From the NCBI GenBank assembly GCA_946479055.1, contig CAMLEX010000204.1, forward strand, positions 1 to 7,941: a DNA stretch of 7,941 bases, read 5' to 3'. The translations under genes were made by a program, and so were the position numbers. How positions within the stretch are numbered: position 1 is the first letter of the stretch; each line of letters starts with the position of its first letter. Source of the stretch: an uncultured Bacteroidota bacterium. Its GTDB lineage: Bacteria > Bacteroidota > Bacteroidia > Chitinophagales > Chitinophagaceae. Below, piece after piece: positions 1 to 6,251 of the stretch. The notes under the pieces are model-generated. The model was not told the DNA's origin. It did no database searches and saw only the letters and a list, made by a program, of their open reading frames with translations.

Positions 1-1
1 A

Positions 2-61
2 GAAGGACAGATGGAAAAGATTGGGGAAGGGCTAGAAAAGATAAAACACAGGGAACACTAA
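2..61 (+). CDS. possible 3' end of an upstream gene (partial)
   Basis: One frame is open from the left edge and ends at a TAA at 59-61, giving a charged, helix-prone tail EGQMEKIGEGLEKIKHREH. This could be the C-terminus of an upstream gene lying 23 bp before the DinB gene and read in the same direction. Another frame is also open here and simply continues into the DinB ORF, so the choice is not certain. Nineteen residues are too few to name a family. If real, it may be cotranscribed with DinB. Confidence 0.35.
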   Translation, partial: EGQMEKIGEGLEKIKHREH

Positions 62-84
62 ACTATCTAAAATTAATATATTTT

Positions 85-582
85 ATGGCTGTTAAAGATG
101 CGTTTATTGCGGAATTAAAATACGAAGCAGGGCTTACCAGGAAAATGCTGGAAAAAGTTCCAATGGATAAAGCTGACTGGAAACCACACGAAAAATCTAT
201 GACACTTGGGCGTCTTGCTACGCATATTGCGGAAACAATTCACTGGATTCCTGTTATTCTGCAGGCAGAAGAATTTGACATTGCGTCAAATCCTTCACCT
301 AAAGGGCACACGGCTGCCGGTTCAGAAGAATTATTGTCGATCCTCGATAATAATTTAAATAAGGCCATAACTGCCTTATCACAGACCGATGATGAAACGT
401 TCAAAAAAACATGGAGTGTGAAAAGAGGAGAGCAGCTGATAATGACTAGTCCCAAAAAAGTGGCCATTCGGGGATGGGCTTTTAGCCATCAGTTTCATCA
501 CCGTGGCCAATTATCTGTTTACCTGCGGTTGTTAGATATACCTGTGCCGGGCATGTATGGGCCAAGTGCAGATGAACGATGA
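85..582 (+). CDS. DinB-superfamily metal-binding protein
   Basis: This 165-residue protein has the length and motifs of the DinB/YfiT four-helix-bundle superfamily. The expected metal-binding histidine triad is visible: H47 in the second helix (LATHIAE) and H135 plus H139 in the late helix HQFHHRGQL, the family signature. Members bind a divalent metal; many act as thiol-dependent S-transferases (bacillithiol or mycothiol type), but most Bacteroidota members have no known substrate. There is no signal peptide or membrane segment, so it should be cytoplasmic. The ATG at 85 follows an AT-rich stretch without a clear Shine-Dalgarno. The stop codon ends 2 bp before the stop of the convergent cupin gene, leaving no room for a separate terminator. 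Family is certain to a high degree; the reaction is unknown. Confidence 0.9.
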   Translation: MAVKDAFIAELKYEAGLTRKMLEKVPMDKADWKPHEKSMTLGRLATHIAETIHWIPVILQAEEFDIASNPSPKGHTAAGSEELLSILDNNLNKAITALSQTDDETFKKTWSVKRGEQLIMTSPKKVAIRGWAFSHQFHHRGQLSVYLRLLDIPVPGMYGPSADER

Positions 583-584
583 TC

Positions 585-914
585 TTAATCTACAATAAAA
601 AGTTTGCAGCCGGTTTTTGTTGAAGAACGGTGAGCTTCATTGTTATCTCCCACAAGATAGCATGTTCCGTCAGTGAGCTTCATAATACGGCCATCTTCCA
701 GTTCTGTTTCCATTTCTCCTTCAAGGCAATAAAGGACATGGCCTTTTTTACACCAGTGGTCAGCTTTGTAGCCGGGTGAGTACTCTACCAGGCGAACACG
801 GATATCATTCAGTATTTGTGTTTGCCAGTAGGCAACACCTGTATCTCCTTTATGTTCTTCTTTAGGAATAGAAGTCCAGTTGAAGGTTTGGAAAGGGAAA
901 GATGTAATATTCAT
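585..914 (-). CDS. small cupin, DHxC-motif type
   Basis: This encodes about 109 residues with a single cupin beta-barrel. Numbered from the GTG at 935, the key stretch is D59-H60-W61-C62, followed by H66, the strand VLYCLEGEM (67-75) and H102. It resembles the small 'DHCW-motif cupin' family of unknown function; H60, H66 and H102 are candidate metal ligands. I start it at the ATG at 914. A GTG at 935 would add seven residues (MPIKNNQ) and overlap the end of the SulP gene by 11 bp. The ATG lies 10 bp after the SulP stop and has an A-rich lead, typical of this phylum. The close spacing implies cotranscription with, and perhaps translational coupling to, SulP. No signal peptide is visible. Function is unknown; binding of a small anion or metabolite is only a guess from context. 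Confidence 0.83.
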   Translation of the reverse strand: MNITSFPFQTFNWTSIPKEEHKGDTGVAYWQTQILNDIRVRLVEYSPGYKADHWCKKGHVLYCLEGEMETELEDGRIMKLTDGTCYLVGDNNEAHRSSTKTGCKLFIVD

Positions 915-924
915 TTGATTATTT

Positions 925-2484
925 TTAATGGGCACTGATAGTTTCTACATCAGGAATACCTTGCAAATGCAGTACGATATGTTTATGATGGGCTTTTACC
1001 TTAAACTCGTTAATGATTTCTATTACATCGTAATCAATATAAACGCTATGAGCACCGTCAATATAAACGGTTGAGTGATCAGGGATTTTCTCCAGCTCAT
1101 CTTTGAGTTTTTTCTTATTAATGAAGCTGACATTAATAGCCAGCCGGAAATAGTAATGAAGAGTATGCTCTTCTTTTTTAATTTGAAGTGTAAAGCCTGC
1201 TTTATAAGTGTTTTTAAAAATAAAATAAGCCGCATATGCTACCCCGATTCCTACACCGATCAGCAGATCTGTAAACAGGATAGCGACGGTCGTTACAATA
1301 AATGGCAGGAACTGCTCCTTGCCCAATTTATAAACCGATCGGATCATTTTGGGTTTGGCAAGATTGTAACCTGTTCTTATTAATATGACAGCCAATATGC
1401 AGTAAGGAATCAAATTCAACAGGGAAGCAATAAAGAAAGCAAATATAAAAAGCCAGATGCCATGAAAAATAGCTGAGAGCTTGGTTCTTGCGCCTGCTTC
1501 CGCATTCGCTGAACTTCTGACGATCACGGCTGTAATGGGTAATCCACCGATCAATCCGCTAAAAAAGTTACCTGTGCCCTGTGCGATAAGCTCACGGTTT
1601 TGCGGAGTGACACGATTATAAGGATCTATTTTATCCACGGCTTCAATGCTGAGCAAGGTTTCCAGCGAAGCAACCAGGCAAATAACAATAGCCGTTTTCC
1701 AGGTGATTGAATTAGAAAAGATAGCATTAAGATCAACCAGTTTGATTTCCGAAAAAAGGTTGGAGGATACATTAACAAACTGGGACGGCTTCAATGCCAA
1801 TGCCGGAATATAATGCTTGAATAATAAAGCCAGTAATACGCCAAATACAACGACTACGAATGATGTTGGTAAAAATGAAAGTTTTTCTGCTAATGTTTTT
1901 TTCCAGGCAATAAGTAAAAGCAATGATGATATAGCAATAATCACCGCTCCGACAGAACTTTGGTAATAGATGTTTTTTACATGCTCAAAACCATGATTGA
2001 GAGAAAAGATATTGAATAACTCTGCTGTCCAGAAATCAGGTTTATCATAACCCAGCAAAAATGGGATTTGTTTGGAGATAAGGAGAATGCCAATTGCTGC
2101 CAGCATTCCTTTTATTACAGCGGAAGGGATAAAATGGGTAAAGCCGCCTAATTTGAAAACACCCAGCAACACTTGCAACAAACCGGCAATAGAAACCGAA
2201 AGAAAAAACAATTCAATACTGCCCATTTCGGTAACGGCTGATGCGCAAACAGCGGTAAGGCCGGCGGCCGGGCCACTTACACTTATATGTGATTTACTGA
2301 TAAAGGCTACTATAATACCGCCAAGGATACCTGCCATTAAACCAGAATAAACAGGTGCATTGGATGCTAATGAAATGCCAAGACAAAGCGGTAAGGCAAC
2401 AAAGAAAACGGTGATGCTGGCTTTGAAATCATGTTTAAGAAATGAAAGAAAATAAAATCGGGTTTTCCTGTTGATAATCTTCAT
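925..2484 (-). CDS. SulP-family inorganic anion permease with STAS-like C-terminus
   Basis: This 519-residue inner-membrane protein belongs to the SulP (SLC26-like) family, which moves sulfate, bicarbonate or other anions, usually with Na+ or H+ or by exchange. Visible family features are the early segment FFVALPLCLGISLASNAP (27-44), SVSGPAAGLTA (68-78), SLETLLSIEAVDK (273-285) and the conserved NRELIAQGTGNFFSGLIGG (296-314) followed by PITAVIVRSSAN (316-327). About 10-14 hydrophobic segments cover residues 20-425. Residues 440-510 form a short cytoplasmic STAS-like domain (core TVYIDGAHSVYIDYDVIEII), as in other SulP proteins. Substrate cannot be read from sequence; the bicarbonate-type members are often beside a carbonic anhydrase, which is absent here. 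The ATG at 2484 has no clear Shine-Dalgarno, and 101 bp separate it from the preceding gene remnant, so its promoter may lie there. Confidence 0.93.
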   Translation of the reverse strand: MKIINRKTRFYFLSFLKHDFKASITVFFVALPLCLGISLASNAPVYSGLMAGILGGIIVAFISKSHISVSGPAAGLTAVCASAVTEMGSIELFFLSVSIAGLLQVLLGVFKLGGFTHFIPSAVIKGMLAAIGILLISKQIPFLLGYDKPDFWTAELFNIFSLNHGFEHVKNIYYQSSVGAVIIAISSLLLLIAWKKTLAEKLSFLPTSFVVVVFGVLLALLFKHYIPALALKPSQFVNVSSNLFSEIKLVDLNAIFSNSITWKTAIVICLVASLETLLSIEAVDKIDPYNRVTPQNRELIAQGTGNFFSGLIGGLPITAVIVRSSANAEAGARTKLSAIFHGIWLFIFAFFIASLLNLIPYCILAVILIRTGYNLAKPKMIRSVYKLGKEQFLPFIVTTVAILFTDLLIGVGIGVAYAAYFIFKNTYKAGFTLQIKKEEHTLHYYFRLAINVSFINKKKLKDELEKIPDHSTVYIDGAHSVYIDYDVIEIINEFKVKAHHKHIVLHLQGIPDVETISAH

Positions 2485-2580
2485 AATGAATTGTTGGCCT
2501 GTTCTTAAGTATTCAGTATGGCGGCGAATCTACAATTCTCTCTATTTATTTACTATGATTTGAAGCAACGTGCTATTAAT

Positions 2581-2654
2581 TTAAACTTCTTCTGTCCATT
2601 TATCCCTTTTATCCGGGCTGCATTTCCGTGGCGTAAAATTATTTCCACATTGCC
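2581..2654 (-). pseudogene. decayed second copy of the Fe-S gene 3' end
   Basis: This short stretch matches the last 24 codons and stop of the Fe-S oxidoreductase gene at 3258-3332 in the same orientation. With the 1-bp deletion repaired it would read roughly GNVE(N)NFTPRKCSPDKRDKW then TEEV and a TAA, against GNVENNFAPWKFSPDERDKW then KEDA and a TGA in the intact gene. The deletion is in a T run (three T at 2642-2644, four at 3319-3322), so it is out of frame. Most differences would change amino acids (W to R, F to C, E to K), as expected for DNA no longer under selection. It begins 3 bp after the toxin stop codon. No similarity is apparent past either stop codon or upstream of the GNVE codons. 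Confidence 0.85.
2588..2654. repeat. direct repeat, copy A (distal to TA pair)
   Basis: The core of the duplicated 3' end. By hand alignment it matches 3265-3332 at 60 of 68 columns (seven substitutions, one single-base gap), at a constant offset of 677 bp before the gap. It lies between the toxin gene and the SulP gene. Confidence 0.9.
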
Positions 2655-2657
2655 CTA

Positions 2658-2993
2658 TTATGAAATCTTCAGAATGCAATTATCTTTATCTATTTCAGCA
2701 AATTGTTCTATATCTTCCTTACGGGAAATGATCAGATTCAAAATATGCAAGGTTGTTTTGTTGCCACAAATTAAATGCACCAGTTTAGGCGGACATCCCT
2801 CCAGTTGGCTCCTTTCATCAAAATCATTGTCTTTAGTGAGAACAACAAAATCATTCTGTTTAGCAAAATTCCAAATGGTCAGATCGTCAGTATTCACACT
2901 TAATGAATCCCGGACATGGGCTGTACCAGGAAATAAGTCTTGTAATGGTTGTACCAATTTAAAAGAAAGATTATTGTCAATCAGAAATTTCAT
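2658..2993 (-). CDS. DUF5615 PIN-like toxin of a DUF433/DUF5615 TA pair
   Basis: This 111-residue protein fits the DUF5615 (PIN-like, VapC-related) family, which are predicted metal-dependent RNases. It opens with MKFLIDNNLSFKLVQPL, the family's first acidic residue being D6. HVRDS (26-30) and N34-T-D-D37 follow, and VVLTKDNDFDE (50-60) supplies the further acids D55 and D57. These acidic residues are the expected Mg2+/Mn2+ site, so it looks catalytically intact. Length is normal for the family. Its ATG overlaps the antitoxin TGA by 4 nt (2990-2993), implying translational coupling. The stop codon TAA is directly followed by an in-frame TAG and then by the duplicated end of the Fe-S gene. The target RNA is unknown. 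The alternative is a domesticated nuclease-like protein, but the paired antitoxin argues for a TA system. Confidence 0.88.
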   Translation of the reverse strand: MKFLIDNNLSFKLVQPLQDLFPGTAHVRDSLSVNTDDLTIWNFAKQNDFVVLTKDNDFDERSQLEGCPPKLVHLICGNKTTLHILNLIISRKEDIEQFAEIDKDNCILKIS

Positions 2994-3223
2994 GCAGATT
3001 GTAATAAGCGGGTATGCTTCTCAGAATCTGCTGCATAACTAAGGCAGGCTTTAATGTCTTCTGGTGTCAACTCAGGGAAGTCTTCAAGAATTTGAGCCTG
3101 CGACATTCCTGCTGCCAGGTAACCAAGCACATCATAAACGGTTATCCGCATGCCACGAATGCAGGGCTTACCATTACGTTTTCCCGGTTCAAGTGTAATA
3201 ATATTCGTGTAGTTTGTGACCAT
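2990..3223 (-). CDS. DUF433 antitoxin
   Basis: This 77-residue protein is a clear DUF433 member. The family core is intact: GKPCIRGMRITVYDVLGYLAAGMS (residues 18-41), then QILEDFPELTPEDIKACLSYAA (44-65). DUF433 proteins have a small helix-turn-helix-like fold and are paired with DUF5615 PIN-like toxins as predicted type II toxin-antitoxin modules. By analogy this one should bind the toxin and repress its own promoter. The antitoxin-first order and the 4-nt overlap with the toxin are canonical. It starts 34 bp after the stop of the Fe-S gene on the same strand, so it may be read from that gene's transcript, from a promoter in the AT-rich gap 3224-3257, or both. I could not identify a convincing promoter or operator by eye. 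Confidence 0.92.
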   Translation of the reverse strand: MVTNYTNIITLEPGKRNGKPCIRGMRITVYDVLGYLAAGMSQAQILEDFPELTPEDIKACLSYAADSEKHTRLLQSA

Positions 3224-3257
3224 AAATTAAAAATACAAAATATTCCGGTCAAAAGGA

Positions 3258-4580
3258 TCAGGCATCTTCCTTCCATTTATCCCTTTCATCCGGGCTGAAT
3301 TTCCATGGCGCAAAATTATTTTCCACATTACCAAACATGGCAGCCCATTCCTGTGGCGAATTACTTTCCTCCATAACCAGGTAGCGGCGCAATTGCAGAA
3401 TTATATCAAGTGGGTTAATGCTGACAGGGCATTCCTGCACACAAGCATTGCAGGTAGTACAGGCACGAAGTTCTTCTACCAGGATAAAATCATGCAGCAA
3501 AGTTTTGCCATCATCTTTAAATTCTCCATTTTTATTTATGTTCCGCCCTATTTCTTCGGCTCTGTCTCTTGTATCCATCATGATCTTTCGGGGCGAAAGC
3601 AATTTACCTGTTATATTAGCCGGACAGGCGGCCGAACATCTTCCGCATTCTGTACAACTATAAGCATCTAATAAATTTTTCCAGCTCAGGTCGGTAATAT
3701 CTTTTGCTCCGAATTTTTTTGGCGGCTCTGCACTTCCATCTGTAGGAACCATTTCTGGTTGCATGGCATATAATACTTCATTCTGTATGGCAGGCATGTT
3801 TTCCATTTTACCCATTGACTGTAATCTTGCAAAATATGCATTGGGAAATGCCAGGATAATATGCAAATGTTTGGAATAAGGTAAGTAATTGAGAAAAGCA
3901 AAAATGCCGATAATATGCAGCCACCAGCAAGCCCGTTCCACCATCATCAGTCCATTATCGCCCATACTATTCAATAAAGGATGCAGGTATTGCGAAAAAA
4001 TAAAATGGCCGGTAGGATGAGCAGCATAGTGTTCAAGCCCCCTTGTTTGAAGTAATGTATCGCTGGCATTCAGTGTAAGGAATAGGGCCATTAACACGAT
4101 CTCTGTTATCAGGATATAGTTGGCATCACTTCGTGGCCATCCATCCAGGTCTTTGCTGATAAAGCGTTTTAACTTAAGAATATTTCTTCGGATAAGAAAT
4201 ATCAAACATCCCAGCAATACCAGCACGGCCAATATTTCAAATGAGTTGATGAGGAACGTATAAAATCCACCCAAAGATTGAGCAAATAAGCGGTGTGTTC
4301 CAAAAATACCATCCAGCACTATTTCCAGTACTTCTATATTGATGATAATAAAACCGGCGTAAACAAAAAAGTGTAGTACAGCTACCAGCGGATTCCGAAA
4401 CATTTTCTTTTGGCCAAAAGCGAGGAGCAACAGGTTTTTCCAACGTTGTGACGGATTATCATTGATCTTTTCATCACGGCCCAATTTAATATTGCGGGTG
4501 ATCTCTCTTGCTTTTTTTGAAAACAACCAGACGGCTACTACGCTAATGAGGATGAATAAAATTTGTTGTGCTATTTGCAT
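3258..4580 (-). CDS. membrane-anchored 2x[4Fe-4S] oxidoreductase subunit (HdrD/GlpC-like N-terminal part)
   Basis: This 440-residue protein joins a membrane domain to a ferredoxin-like domain. Likely membrane segments are at about 5-21, 65-90, 107-130, 154-172 and 217-235. Several histidines (H70, H200, H222, H238, H240) lie in or near them, so a b-heme like that of NarI-type subunits is possible but unproven. The C-terminal domain carries two [4Fe-4S] motifs: C309-x2-C312-x2-C315-x3-C319-P and C374-x2-C377-x2-C380-x3-C384-P. It should pass electrons between quinone and a soluble partner. Family relatives with CCG (cysteine-rich) domains normally supply the catalytic part, either fused or as the next gene; no CCG domain is present here or in the next genes. 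The start ATG at 4580 faces the phosphoribosyltransferase gene across 55 bp. Its last 24 codons are duplicated at 2581-2654. Confidence 0.91.
   Translation of the reverse strand: MQIAQQILFILISVVAVWLFSKKAREITRNIKLGRDEKINDNPSQRWKNLLLLAFGQKKMFRNPLVAVLHFFVYAGFIIINIEVLEIVLDGIFGTHRLFAQSLGGFYTFLINSFEILAVLVLLGCLIFLIRRNILKLKRFISKDLDGWPRSDANYILITEIVLMALFLTLNASDTLLQTRGLEHYAAHPTGHFIFSQYLHPLLNSMGDNGLMMVERACWWLHIIGIFAFLNYLPYSKHLHIILAFPNAYFARLQSMGKMENMPAIQNEVLYAMQPEMVPTDGSAEPPKKFGAKDITDLSWKNLLDAYSCTECGRCSAACPANITGKLLSPRKIMMDTRDRAEEIGRNINKNGEFKDDGKTLLHDFILVEELRACTTCNACVQECPVSINPLDIILQLRRYLVMEESNSPQEWAAMFGNVENNFAPWKFSPDERDKWKEDA
3265..3332. repeat. direct repeat, copy B (inside the intact Fe-S gene)
   Basis: The partner of the repeat at 2588-2654. 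It encodes residues 417-439 of the Fe-S protein and keeps the reading frame. The TA pair lies wholly between the two copies. Confidence 0.9.
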
Positions 4581-4635
4581 GGTGTTTCAATACAATCGCT
4601 AATTTACGGGTTGTATTTTAAATGATTCAAATTGT
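4581..4635. promoter_or_regulatory. divergent intergenic region, 55 bp
   Basis: This gap separates the start codons of the Fe-S gene (leftward) and the phosphoribosyltransferase gene (rightward), so promoters for both must lie here or inside the opposing coding regions. It is AT-rich. I found no exact match to the Bacteroidota -7 element TAnnTTTG on either strand, and no Shine-Dalgarno for either gene. The call rests on gene layout alone. Confidence 0.5.
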
Positions 4636-5139
4636 ATGACAACTCTTGAAAAGAAATATATCCTGAACCAAACAGTAGCTGAACAGAAAATGCGCCGGAT
4701 GGCACTGGAGATCATTGAAAACAATCACGAAGAACCAGAACTTATCCTGGCAGGTATCCGTGACAGCGGAGGTGTAGTGGCAAGAAATATACAACGGATG
4801 ATAGCGGAAATATCGCCTGTAAAAACCCAATTGATCTCGGTATCACTTGATAAACGGATGCCACAGGAAATTATACTTAATCCTGCCATTGATTTTACTA
4901 ATAAAGTGATCATTATTATTGATGATGTAGCTAATAGCGGAAAAACATTGCTGTATGCTTTAAAACCTTTCCTGGAGTATTACCCTAAAAAAATACAATC
5001 ATTGGTTTTGGTAGAGCGTAGCCATAATTCCTTTCCTGTGCACTCTGATTATGCGGGTCTTTCGATTGCTACCACACTACAGGAACATATATATGTTGAA
5101 GTAGATGGTGATAAAGTAATGGGAGCTTACCTGGCTTAA
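4636..5139 (+). CDS. PyrR-like phosphoribosyltransferase
   Basis: This 167-residue protein is a type I phosphoribosyltransferase. The PRPP-binding motif is VIIIIDDVANSGKT (91-104), with the acidic pair D96-D97 and the SGKT phosphate loop. AGIRDSGGVVA (39-49) fits the PPi-binding loop region. ERSHNSFPVHSDYAGLSIAT (127-146) resembles the PyrR stretch where uracil is recognised. It is slightly shorter than typical PyrR (about 180 residues). PyrR proteins are uracil phosphoribosyltransferases and, in some bacteria, regulators of pyrimidine operons by RNA binding. No pyr genes are in the window, so a regulatory role is not supported here. It is probably cytoplasmic. The substrate base is uncertain; the family call is firm. 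It heads a rightward gene series, but 106 bp separate it from the AraC gene, so cotranscription is doubtful. Confidence 0.88.
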   Translation: MTTLEKKYILNQTVAEQKMRRMALEIIENNHEEPELILAGIRDSGGVVARNIQRMIAEISPVKTQLISVSLDKRMPQEIILNPAIDFTNKVIIIIDDVANSGKTLLYALKPFLEYYPKKIQSLVLVERSHNSFPVHSDYAGLSIATTLQEHIYVEVDGDKVMGAYLA

Positions 5140-5245
5140 CAGCGAAGCGGGGTCATTCATTTGTCATTTTCTGCTAATTTATTGAAACGGTGCATCAGCT
5201 ATATCAGCGGGTTTGTCTTTTGCAATAAGAAGTATAGATTGCAGT

Positions 5246-6151
5246 ATGGAAACTTTTTTTCATACTATCACAGAAGAAAACAAATCAACGCTGAATAAGC
5301 CCACAGATTCGGACGTCGTATATTATTCTGAACTGAATACCTGGCATACGGAAAATTCGTTTCGTAGTTTCTGCCTTAAATATGTTGTAGACCACAGTAT
5401 TCATTACAAAGTAGGATCGAAAGAACATACCGTTAGTGCAGGTAATTTTTTGCTTGGCTGCAAGCAACCTGGCGTAAACGCTTATTTCGAATCAAAACAA
5501 GTGGTTAAAAGTATTTGTATAGATATCTGCCCGGCCACTGTAGCTGAAGCTTTTACCGTTTTAACCGCACAGGATGATTACAATTTTGATAATTACCTGG
5601 CAGGTTATTTTAAAACGCCTTATTTCTTTGAAACCGTTTGCCCTGTTGGTGCAGCGCAGTTTGGCAATAAGCTGAATGATCTTGTAGCTGCCATTATTAA
5701 TGGAAGCGCTGATCAGTATGTTGACAAAGAATGGTTCCTGGACCTCGTAGAAAAGATCATTTTTCATGAGTATGGAAATTACCTGGCATTAAATGGCATA
5801 CGTTCCGTTCGTTTGGAAACAAGAAAAGAAATTTTTCGCCGGCTTAAAATGGCAAAGCAATACATGGATGATGCCTTTCTTGAAATTAAAGAGATAAGCC
5901 AGGTTGCTGCCGTTTGCAATATGTCGGAGTTTCACTTTTTCAGATCTTTTAAACAGGCATTTAATATCACTCCTTATCAATACCTTTTAAATAAGCGGCT
6001 TCAACTAGCCAAAGAATTAATTATGGCAGGTAGCCTGTCCGTCACAAATATTGCGGCTCATTGCAATTTTCCTGATGTTTTTACTTTCAGCAAGGCTTTT
6101 AAACGGCAATTCAATATTGCCCCTTCTCTTTATTCTGTTGTGGATAGGTAA
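5246..6151 (+). CDS. AraC-family transcriptional regulator
   Basis: From the ATG at 5246 this is 301 residues. The C-terminal third (about 198-299) is a standard AraC/XylS DNA-binding domain with two helix-turn-helix units: EIKEISQVAAVCNMSEFHFF with RSFKQAFNITPYQYL, then SVTNIAAHCNFPDVFTFSKA with FKRQFNIAPSLY. The N-terminal two thirds are divergent and probably form a cupin-like sensing and dimerisation domain (for example the beta-rich stretch HYKVGSKEHTVSAGNFLLG); the ligand is unknown. An in-frame TTG at 5213 would add 11 residues, but I prefer the ATG because TTG starts are rare and nothing conserved is visible in the extension. The gene is followed after 100 bp by the LytTR regulator on the same strand. 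The target genes are not evident; the neighbours or its own promoter are reasonable guesses. Confidence 0.9.
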   Translation: METFFHTITEENKSTLNKPTDSDVVYYSELNTWHTENSFRSFCLKYVVDHSIHYKVGSKEHTVSAGNFLLGCKQPGVNAYFESKQVVKSICIDICPATVAEAFTVLTAQDDYNFDNYLAGYFKTPYFFETVCPVGAAQFGNKLNDLVAAIINGSADQYVDKEWFLDLVEKIIFHEYGNYLALNGIRSVRLETRKEIFRRLKMAKQYMDDAFLEIKEISQVAAVCNMSEFHFFRSFKQAFNITPYQYLLNKRLQLAKELIMAGSLSVTNIAAHCNFPDVFTFSKAFKRQFNIAPSLYSVVDR

Positions 6152-6251
6152 AAGATATTTTTTGTTTTCCTGTATTCGGCAAGTAAGCAGTTTATGACAA
6201 AGATTTTGATCTTCTCCTGGTTAGTTTTACATCAGTTGAAAAAAGCTGGTA

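Noticed and set aside
585..935. GTG start at 935 for the cupin
   Set aside because: An ATG at 914 sits at a normal distance after the SulP stop; the seven extra residues show no conserved feature. It remains possible.
2518..3042. 174-residue plus-strand reading frame
   Set aside because: It lies opposite the toxin gene and the repeat; no family resemblance, and the minus-strand toxin/antitoxin genes have clear motifs and canonical overlap.
2581..3332. Insertion sequence or transposon as the origin of the flanking repeat
   Set aside because: No transposase and no inverted terminal repeats are visible; the repeat is far longer than a target-site duplication and corresponds to a coding tail.
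5140..5245. Terminator or riboswitch between the phosphoribosyltransferase and AraC genes
   Set aside because: I found no stable stem followed by a T run and no recognisable riboswitch core in this 106-bp gap.
5213..6151. TTG start at 5213 for the AraC regulator
   Set aside because: TTG starts are rare and the ATG at 5246 gives a normal-length AraC protein.
6156..6164. TATTTTTTG resembling the Bacteroidota -7 element TAnnTTTG
   Set aside because: One base too long between TA and TTTG, and no TTG at the right upstream distance; it also lies directly after the AraC stop codon in an AT-rich stretch.
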